This document shows, one piece after another, positions 16,100-27,400 of a stretch of 64,000 bases of DNA. The stretch is from Asterias amurensis (lineage: Eukaryota > Echinodermata > Asteroidea > Forcipulatida > Asteriidae), in the NCBI RefSeq assembly GCF_032118995.1, contig NC_092651.1:13789285-13853284 (forward strand), in the 5' to 3' direction. A model generated the notes under the pieces. The model ran no database searches and was not told the origin of the DNA. It saw only the letters and a program-made list of their open reading frames with translations. Both the position numbers and the translations under genes were made by a program. The stretch's first letter is position 1. Every line of letters starts with the position of its first letter.

Positions 16100-19000
16100 C
16101 TACTTGGCCATGGAAACTAAATCTGGAACATTGGTGATTTGGAAATCCAGTACCATCTGTCCATAGCCCTTTCCCTGTAGCATAAACAAAAATCATACAC
16201 AAACAATCAATTACAAATCTCAATACAAAAGTTGGCAGGATTACAACTCAATATTCCTTAAAAAAATAATATTAAACTAGTTACTCCAGAATATTCTGCA
16301 AAATTTGAAAAAACTAATTATTTGTCAGTAAGTTTGTGTGGTTTACCTGTGGGTCACTAAGCAACGATGCAACGCCACCACCTCCAAGGGAATTCCTCAA
16401 CAGAAAACTGAAACCATCAATTCCTGGGAGCTCATATCTGTCGGGATGTGAAAACATTATTTTAATATCTCCATACCAATATGGTTCTTGTTTACTTAGC
16501 CACCAAAACGAGTTATATCAGCTAATTAAATTCCTAGTCAAAGCAAACACTTTTTCAAATATATGAATAATTAAATAGAGATGGAAAGAACAAGAAACGA
16601 TAATAATAAGTCTGATATTAATAAAGCACCAAATTTCAAGAAAACAAGCTTGTGAAGATTACAATTTTCATTTTCAAATGTACCCAAACAAATTCAAATT
16701 AAAGTGTAGTCTAAACATTAAAAAATAGATAAATAGATGGTAAAGAAAAAGAAAAAAACATCACATTCAGAAGATTGAATGCGCCTTAATTTACATCTAC
16801 CCAATAAAAAAATTCATTAAAAAATTACAAAATTACTTAAACAATACATGGCTGGCATTAAAAGAAAAAAGGCACGTTAGGCAAATGCACTTGTCAGAAA
16901 AGCGTCATCAATACTTCCTGCGAATGCGAAGCGAGTTTTGATGCTGCATGGCTGTTTTCCACAGCAAATGTTTTACAGGAGTCGAACACAGTTAAACTGA
17001 TGCAAGTTATTCATTGTGAATTTAAGATGTCAAAATTTGCTTCGCATTTGCATTCGCGGGAAGTATTAACCAAGCTTGTCAGTTATCAAAGGGATACAAC
17101 GTTCATAACTGTGGTAAAAAGATAATGATATCAAGATCAAGAATCAATTAAAAAGCCATTTCTGATGTAAAAACAAGTCATCAACAAATAATCATAAAAA
17201 GTGGCAAAGATACAGAGTACCATGTCTTGCCTGCAGGGCTCATTCCACCTCCTATGGAAAAAAAAAAGATCAAAACTAGCCCCCCCCCGCCCCCCCCCCA
17301 AAAAAAAAAAAAAAAAAATCACTTCATTTGACATAAGACAACCAGACGATTTGAAAGGATTACATAAAATTGATTAAATAAATGACATAATGTATTACAC
17401 TCTGTTTGAATTAATTAAATACGCACAAGGTCAATGGAATTACAACCAATAGGAGACTTTCTGTGACAATAGGTGGCAGCAGACTTACCGTGTAAAGCCA
17501 TTGTTCTCAGAATTATGTGCATGTTCAGAACTACATAAACAATGGAAATTTACCCGTTAAATCTGCTGCCACCTAGCGTTGGAAAGTCTCCCATTATATT
17601 ACAATAGTTCAAGACAGGGCATTAACACACAAGAAATTACACCTTGTTAAACTAATGACAATTTTCAAATATAAAAACAACACAATCATTTTAAAGGCAA
17701 GACTTTATGTTTACCTGGTAACTGGGTCCACAGTGTCTGGGTCAATGACATGCTTGAAGTAAGAATGTACAGCATCTGCAGTTAGATGCCTCCTAATGTA
17801 AGGTACATAGGACGGATGTCTTGCTATAACACCTGTGAATCAAACCAAGAATAACAAATCCTTTCAGAAAGACACTTTGTTTAGTTCTCACAGGTCAACT
17901 ACTCTTTAAAGAAACAACATTCATAACCTCAAGAAAACTTCACATTGTCACAAAGATGCTAATGCTATCACACAACTCATTTGATACTAAATATGTGGCA
18001 TGGTGTACCCCCCCACCCTCACCCCCTACCTTTAGAGGAATTCTTTAGAGGATTTTAAGGGGGGGAGGGGTGAAGAAAAGAGTGTGTTACAGCATGGGAA
18101 TTTTTTTTTTTTGGGGGGGCACACCCTCTGCCATATATTAGGCATGGTAAAATAAAAGTTGCTCAGCAGACCAACAAAAAGGTTATGTAACGTACATCAA
18201 TCGTGACTAGTTCCCTGTTTAGTTTTCTTAGTATTATATAGAATGGCTAAGCACCACTCTCTGTTAAGGTGCTTAGTGTATTGTGAGATTGCCAAGAAAC
18301 TCTACCTATAGTTGCATTGTTTCCCTTGTCACCACTCCTTGTGTATGCTAAATCCATGAGGCTGAACGTGTGATCTCCTACTGGTAGAGTCTCATCTTTA
18401 GTTACTCTCTCCTCAGAGGAGGCAGAATCTTGGGATGACTCTGGTGATGATGCAGTGATGGTTTCCTTTTTGCCATCAATATGTACAGTTGCCTGCAAAA
18501 TCACAATTAAGTTGGATGTTATGGCATATTTTCAAGTACTGCACAGCCACAGGGAAAAGCCAGCACTCTCCTTTAACACTAGCCCAACGTACATTGTCTA
18601 GTAAAAACTGCTGCGGGCTTGTAAACACCACTTGTCAACTTGCCCTGTGGCTACTAAAAACTGTGCAATCTACACTTGTTTAACCTGCTCATATTTCTTC
18701 CGTTTCAGATGTTAATAATAAACTTTATAAATGTGTGAATGTAAGTTCATTTGATAAAACTGGTTGTGATTGCTATTATTGAATACACAAGAAATAAATT
18801 TGTATGACATATATGTGTTACTTCAACTTCCTGGGGGAAAGTAACTTATGCAGATTACTCAAGGCCTGAAAGCCATTGTAGTGTAGACGATGCTTATGGC
18901 TATGTTCTCACATTCATCTTGTCTTGTCTCGCCTTGTCAATACTGAACAAACCACTAACTGCTGGACGTCAGTGAACATGCATTTAAAGGCTGCACTCTC

Positions 19001-22000
19001 TAAATGTTGTTTATGAGGCACCATTTTTTACAGGTTTCCTCAGGCTTGCAACCTTCAGTAATTAAGTTCACTTATGTGGCATCCTTGGTTTCGTTACAAG
19101 AAAAAGATAACAATAATAAAATAAAATTTACATTTGTACCTGCACTTGGTCCTTTGGATACAGGAAAGAAAACAACTTCAAGACTGGTGACCTGGAAGAT
19201 AAATCAAAATTATTGTTAATTTTCATACATCAGAAAAATTATAAGGTTTCACGTGTTGAGTAACAACAAAGAAAACTGTGACGACATTCAAGGTGTTTTT
19301 CTTCCAGTCAATTTCCCTTGTGGTTTATTACTTGATAGATCAATGACTTACACTCTTGGACGACCTCCAACAATGCCTGTCAAACCTGGAGCTGTGAACA
19401 GTAAAAACAAATGTGTAAAAAGTTACTCTTAAAAGACAGTAAAAATCTCAAGCATACCATCATAGATGAATTGAACTGATTAAAAAAAAACTATTATTAT
19501 AATAATGTTAATACCATCAACAGCTCTCCATTGCTCGTTACCAAGTAAGCTTTTATGCTAAAAATTATTTTGAGTAATTACCAATAGTGACCAGTGCCTT
19601 TAAGGTAACAATGAAATTTTTAAAAACTATATTTTGAATGGTTCCGCCTTCCTGTATTCTCCTACACTACTCAAAATATTCAACCCGAGACTGAGATTAA
19701 AATAGTCTGGCCCAATAATGGAATAAAGAGAATCATATGTCATGAATGCTGACAGCACACAGGGAACATGACAAACATGAAGATAGCATACCCATTCCTG
19801 TTCCAGCTGGAGCAACCTCTCTTGCGAAGATCTCCATTGCCTTTTTCTGCGAGTGCTGCGCAGCAATCCATATGACGGCCTCCCTTGGGTTGACATCCCT
19901 TGCGTGTGGACCGTAGCTTTGCTCTGAGCCCAGAATCTGTACATTAGTCTGGGTGTAGTCTTTCAGCCCCAACTGCTTGAAGATGGTCCTGGTCCTGTGC
20001 ACAAAATGTTTTCATCAATTCCAAAATATAAACTTTATAAATTTTGAAATGCTTTACTTTTTGAGAAAACATTAAAACAATATCAATTCTCGATATCGAG
20101 AATTGCGGATTTATTTTAAACACATGTCATGACACGGCTGTAAAGATGTATGCGATATAATTTACAGTAGAAGTTTCAGCCTCATAAGTCCTTAAGTTTT
20201 TGAGGAAAAAAAAAGTTAAAATCACAAAGCCCTGTTTTCAGGAGAGTCGCGTAAATACAATGGTACATGCTAAAGTAACCATCTCCTAAGGCGAACATTA
20301 TTTCTGTGGCATTGTTTTACTCATTTCCCAAAAAATTACAGCACCTCTGTAAGTACTATTTTAAGGGAAGCTTTCTACCATTGTTATCTTCAAACTATGT
20401 AAGTTTAATGTAAATCTGTGGACATTGTGTTTTGTGTCCTACAAAAAAGTAACCAAATCTTAAAAAAAAAAAAAGATTTATTCTGTCCTGTCTGTCTATT
20501 AAACTCGGTTCCATTATTACAGGAGAAAAAGTGAAGTAACATTTGACAACAAACATTGACACAACAAATTGCTCAACACCACTTCAAACTACAAAGTGAT
20601 GCAAAGGGCACACTATATACATTTAGTTTATATTTAGCAATGCATAAAACAACAAAAACAATAATTGAATACATCAGTGATACAGTACAGTGTCTTGTGT
20701 TACTTTAAAAAAAATCTGTTAATCCGGAGGTCGTTGGTTCGAATCCCACTCTAGTCAATTCTTTGTTCAACCCCAAAAATCATTTCAAAATTTACCCAGT
20801 CAGTGTCCCTTGTGGTTTATATTGATATTAAAATATAAAAAAACAGTACATAAAGTTTGAGTACCTTTTCAGAATACTTTCCGCCGTTTTTCTGCCTTTC
20901 TCCGCTGCGTTTGGGCCAGTAATAGGAGACACTGAGGTTGCTCTAAAACCATCTGCATAAGTACCACTAACCTACAGAACAAAACATCAAAATACAAATG
21001 ATTAATAGATGTAGTACTCCGAAGGACTTGATAAAAGCACAGAGTACAATACAAAGCTTATGACACATCGATGTAGGGTAAAACCAACAAATTAAGTGCA
21101 AAAATTGTCAAGAAACAATGACAAAACACATTGGTGATTTTTCTTCTATGCTAAATTTAACAGAACTTATTTTTTTTAAATGTTACTTTAAAAAAAAAGA
21201 AAAAATTATTTAGCACAATTTTCAGAAACCTACCTATGGTAGACAACGACGCTTAGTTAACAAAAATAATAACATAACTGTAGCTTTTCTTTAATGAAAC
21301 TTTCAAAAAGCAAGAAGAGCGAGTTTAACATAAAAACACATCCAACTTGATCAGTCGCTAAAAAAAAAGAGGGAGCTTCATGTATGACCGTGGGTATAAA
21401 GGGTATGGGCTTGTGAGGATGCTGTGGCACATTACCATCACCGACCCCATGAACTGACACACTGTGCACAAAAAACCACCTTTTTTAAAGTTATAATTTT
21501 TTATATATTTAGACAATGTTAACAGGGGCCTACACATTCATGAATTATCACTACTTCAGGAGCTTTACTTTTTTAGTTATGATAATAAGGCATTGCAACT
21601 TCGCACCAAAACTGATAATTTTCGTTGCCATGAACTGACACCAAGGTTCAATTGGAAGGTAAGACAGGGCTAGCTGTTTTCTTGAGTGATGACATTTCAA
21701 ACTCGGGGGAAAAGAATCACTGATTATTCTAGAATACCTTGAACTGTGAGGTTGGTGGTAAGCCTTTGGCCCCAGTCACAAGAACAGCACCATTTGGGTC
21801 ACCTGTTGAAAAATAAACCATAATGAATCATTTATTAGCGTAGACTTCAGTATTCACTTCATTTGGAGCATGTGTTCCTGAGACGTACAGGCATGTATGC
21901 TTCATTTTTGAAAGGACAAGGTCACCAAGGCATTTTCTCCTTGGTAAAAGGCACCCTTTCAAGAAATTGTACATCAGTATGGAGGCAATCGCCTTCGTTG

Positions 22001-24463
22001 CCTCCGTGAAGTATCAGGCCTGGATGTATACAATGTTTTTTATTATCATTCAAATACACTTATTGTAATGGAACCAAAGATGCCTCATAAGTGAACTTAA
22101 TCACTATAACTCGCAAGCCCGAGTTAACTAGAGTACTTGTGAAACAGAAACACCGGGGTGAACCCCTATTCTTCCATGATAAATGTTCTGGGTTCTTTCG
22201 CATGCATGCACTACAAGTCCTAGTACAAGGGAACTTAGGCTCAATGTCCCATCTAAAGGACAAAGCAATATTGGTAAAATATCTTGCTCAAGAACACAAC
22301 GGAGACCAGAACTCGACCCCACCAGAACACCAGAGCTCGAGTCTGAACGGCTCCTCGACGACTGCTTTGCTTGGCTTGAACGCTTTCCAGTGCTTCAAAA
22401 GGTCCACTACAAGCTTTAAAAAGTAACCTAAAAGTTCTCACCTTCCACGTTTTGGAGTTTAACATTTCTAAAGTCACATATAACATCAGGGAGCATGTAT
22501 CTGGCAGGATCACCAAGCTCATAAACCAGTTGCTCAGCAACAGTTTCCTTGGAAACCAGCCCACCTGTATTGGGAGGTTTGGTCACAACAAAGGCACCTT
22601 CCTCCCCACATTCTACGATGGGAAAGCCAATGTTGTCCCTGTAGATGTGAATGAGAAAGTAAAAGAGTAAAAGACTGGGGTCAGCATTTTGTTTTTATCT
22701 ATCAACGTACAAGAAGACTAAAGGTGCAACATTTATAGGAGCAACATAGCAATATCATCGAATACATGATACTTCATGCAACAAACTCAAGACAACATTT
22801 TAAATCCAATAAAGAAGGGCTTCAAGGTCAAATTCAGTTTTGTAATCCAATCATTTTCTAATAGATATAGTCCACAGGAAAAGGGACAACAAATTACAAT
22901 CAACGAACTATGCAACATGTTTGAGTGTTAACATACCAATCTTGAACCAGATGCCAATCAGTAAAGACACCCCCAGTAGCCTGTGCCCCACACTCAGCTA
23001 TATGACCAGCTAAAGAGGCAGATGCTAGACGTGTGTAGTCACTTTGATTCCAACCAAACTACAAACAATAAGAACATTCATTTTCATACTCACTACAACA
23101 TGGAAGTGAAAATAAACATCACTACTTATTTGTGTTTAAATACTAATGTGTTCTAACTGTACACTGAAGGCCAAGACACACAGGCCCGATAACGAGAACG
23201 AAAACGATACAAATGCATGCCCTCAATTGGTTGAATGAGCCGGAGCATATTCTGCGTGGAGCATTTCAACCAATCGAGGGCGTGCATTTTTATCGTTTTC
23301 GTTCGCGGGGCCTGTGTGACTTGGCCTTAACTAATTTCCCTGAGCACAGGGACATTTAATTAGGTGGGACTTGAACCAACAAACTAGATTGGCAAAAGAT
23401 TGAGTTTGAATCCCACCCAGTGACCGGCGTGCTGCCAAAGAATCACTCCAGTGACCAATCATAAGAAAGTAATGAAAAGACTCACTATCTCATTGAATCC
23501 TACCTAAACACTTCAGAGAATGTTTTGGAATAGTATCCCCTGTTTGAAAGAAGAAATCAAAGGCTTGTTTTCTTTATATCCAGAAGAAAATTACAACTTG
23601 CTCTTTGTTTATTCCCTTTATCACAATTCTAGCAATGGATACTTACCGTATGCATGAGAGGTCCAAGGACCACAGCACTATCTACACATCTCCCTGTTAC
23701 CACAATATCTGCACCCATATCCAGCGCTTTTGTGATTGGTCCAGCACTGCCAGATACATTAAATAATTAAGATAATCAAAACCACCATCATGTTGTTACT
23801 TGATTCTAGAAAACTGGCTAACAATAATAATAATCAAATTTATATAGCGATTTTCACACCCAAAGGGTATCTTAAAGCGCTTCCAACACTATTAACCCTG
23901 GTTACTGGGACATTTAATTAATTCCTTAAAACCATCTCAGCTGCGCTGCTCCCTGGGGTAGTATACAGCCTGTGCATATGCGCTACTCGGCTAAATCAAT
24001 CACAAGAACCATTTCTGCCCTCTCAGGGACACAAGTGTCACGACCGGGACTCGAACCCATACTCTGCTGAACAACAAAAAAAGAGCTTGAGTTCGGTGCT
24101 CTTATCCACTCAGCCAAGACACCCCATTTCATATGAAATCACAATCCTGCAACCAATAGAGTTAAACAAATACTTTGACATTGACAATGTGTGAATGAAA
24201 ATGGGGATCCGAAGAATGGAAAGTGTCTCACCCAAGATAAGCGTTCATACTGACTAGCGTCTTCGGTGCTGTAATCCCACAGTCAATATCTTTTGTTCCT
24301 GATTTAATAATCTCATCTTTCTGCAAGGGATTTTAAAATGCAATGACTGATGTTACACAAATGTTGTAATTTTGTTATTTCTGGTAATGAAACCAAGGAT
24401 GCCTCATGAGTGAATTTAATCACTTTTGTTCGCACGTCTCAGGAAACCTACAAACAAGGACGC

Positions 24464-24497
<34 letters not shown>

Positions 24498-27400
24498 AAT
24501 TGAATTTATTCAGATAAAAATACAGCTAGAACATGCTAAAATACACACAGAACAGAAGAAAAGGCAATGAAACAAGATAAACCAAAATAGAACACAAGAC
24601 AAAAATACTGCACAAAATTACCCAAGGATAGCCCAAAAAGCTAGTTACTTAAGACTTATTTCCACTGGGTTCCTAACAAAAAATGGCAAAAACAAACAGA
24701 TAAGTGTTCTGGGTTATTTTATATTTTAACACGGGACCTAGGACTTAATGTCCAACCCAAAGGACAAAGCAATAATGGTTAACACAACAACACAAGTGCA
24801 ATGACCAGGATTCAAACCCACACTTTTCTGATTTTTTTCAGGACAAAATATCAGACTAAAGTAGGAAGAATATCCTGCCTAGAAAGAGATATGGAGAAAC
24901 ACAGAAGAGCTGGGCCCTATAAATTGGTATCATCTAGCTAGAGATAGAGACAAATAGAACCATCCTGCAGTGAGTGGACAATGCTGAAATAAGCATTCCA
25001 CAATACTTTTTTTTTTTAAGTGCATACATTTACTGTTAGTATTTGAGGTTTGATATGACTAAAGAGTGGTGTTTAGTATAATAGTACCTTGTGCATAAGA
25101 TCATCGCCAGTAACCACAGCAACCTTGATATCAACACCAGCTTTCTTGGCTGCTTCTTGTAATGCTGCAGCGCAAGCATGAGGGTTGACTCCTCCTGCAT
25201 TGCTCACCACACGGATGCCTCGTTTCTTGATCTCATTCAGGAGAGGACCCACAGCAGCTAGAACAAAATCTGGGGCGTACCCCAAATCCTGCAGAGTATT
25301 ATCAATCGTATGTTAGTCAACAGCCAAAAATGTCATGTTAAAATGGTGTAAATGCAACTGTGTTTGGTACCCTTCGAGTTCTTTCATGAACTTTGATGGA
25401 TATCGAATATTGAATTTTACCATTTGCATGTAACTAACAAACACAAATTTCTCCTTTGAATCTACAGACCCATTTGTTTTTGATGCCCTGAAAGATTATC
25501 ATATATTATACACGTGAGGTTTCAGACTTGCAATTTTGTTACGCACTTTCATAAGGACTTTATTGGTTGGAAAATTTTACTTAATGATAATGAAACTGGG
25601 TTTACTTACAGGTTTCTTGTGTCTGGCAGCAGTAAGAAGGGACATGGTGATCTCAGACAGATAGTCAAACACAAGGAAATCAATGCCTCCATTGTGTACA
25701 AGCTGGGGAGCTAGAGAACAAAGGAAAAGATAATCAACACCAGAACATCAAGTGTCCTTAGTAAACATTATAACAAACTTCAAGCAAATTTAATCTGAAA
25801 GTACGAAATGTAAGGCTCATACCAAAAACCACCAGAAAAGTAGTTCTGCATTTAACTGTCTGAAATATAAAGTACAGTTGGCACTTTTTATTAGGTATAT
25901 TGGTCAAGAAAAATGTTCTCAAATTCTAGTAAACCTTTCACCCAAATTCCAAAATGAGTATCAATTCTTTTGCAAAAAAACCCCCTATTACCACAATCAT
26001 TATTCATTATGATTAAAAGGTAACAAAACATAAAACTCAATGCTATCGTCCTGTGTTTTATTTGTCGCCTTGTAAGTGTCATTTTGTAGACAATTTCCCC
26101 CCGCCAAACTGAAAAACACATAATAAAGCTAAACTTCTATAGATCTGCTTTAGGCTATGAAACTTGATGGCAATCAAAAATTATGTGATAAGAAGTACAG
26201 CGCGGCTTTGGAATGTAAAACATTTCACTTTATTTCACATTTCAGTTCTACGGTTATGTAAAAATATAACGTCACTTTAATAAGTTTGAGAAGCATTACT
26301 GCTATTGTTTATTACTGTATGAATTATACTTTAGCGTGGACTATTCCCTCCAGAGTTTCGGTGAAATCTAACGAAAACAAACTTTTGAAATGAAATTTTC
26401 ACAAGTTTAACGTAAATTGATTTGTATACAACTAGAATGCATTTGTATAGGATTAAAACCATCGAGCTATCAAAATAAAACAAAGGCATTTCAATGCATT
26501 TAATTAAAGTTTAAGTTGAAATGGTTGAACTAAAAACAAAACTGCTTGGCCAAATTTGATTATTAAGTTTAACTTTGAAAAGTTTCTGCCACCACTTTTT
26601 CGTTTGATATGACTGCGCAGGCCTGTATTTGTTTTTGAAACAGCAAGGGCACCAAGGCCTCTTTGTTGAAGGGCACCCTATGAGGAAATTATAAAATTCT
26701 ACTGGAGCACTTCAAGGGCACCAAGGCAATCCCCTTCGTTGCCTCCATGAAGTATCAGGCCTGATTGCAGAATATGAAATATTGTTGTATCTTATTTACC
26801 TCAATGAGATGCCCCTTTTTCAATTTTGTAAATATGAGTGAAAAAGTGGTGGCAGGATTATAGGATATGGAAAGTTATCCGATAACTTGTCTACAAACAT
26901 GTATCAGAGTTGTTAAATTTGGATTGAGGTTAAAGAATATTAATTGTGGTTTTTACCCATATCCTCTGCTTACCAGTTATCACGCTATTATGCCTTTTTC
27001 TTTGAAATGGGAAAAAAATAATGATGCCATATATCAACCGATGCCCTAATTATCTTCATTTGTTAATACGAAGTATGCAAACATGTATTAAAACTTGATG
27101 GACATTGAAATGTTCACACCACACACCGATCTTGGATGACTTCAACTGGCCCCATTTGTTTTGATTTTTTCCTGTTTTCACGGCAATAGAGAAAGTATGG
27201 TTTCCCGGTGAAGCCATACATGGAAGAAACATCTGCAGTGACTACAAGTGTTCTTTGAGACTCTGTGTATGACTGTATAGCCAGCAGTTGCCTTCATTTT
27301 ATTCAAAATATTTTTTTATTAAATTTTTAAAATTACCATGGTAACTTGCAAAAAATAAAAAAAAATAAAAAAAATATAAAAAGTGTGAATAATTACTGGC

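Noticed and set aside
22091-22426. 111-codon open frame on +
   Set aside because: It runs through a SINE-like repeat and stops near an AtuA-like exon on the other strand; no protein family.
24463-24495. Short tandem TTGA run as a CRISPR-like or regulatory array
   Set aside because: It is a simple tetranucleotide microsatellite without spacers.
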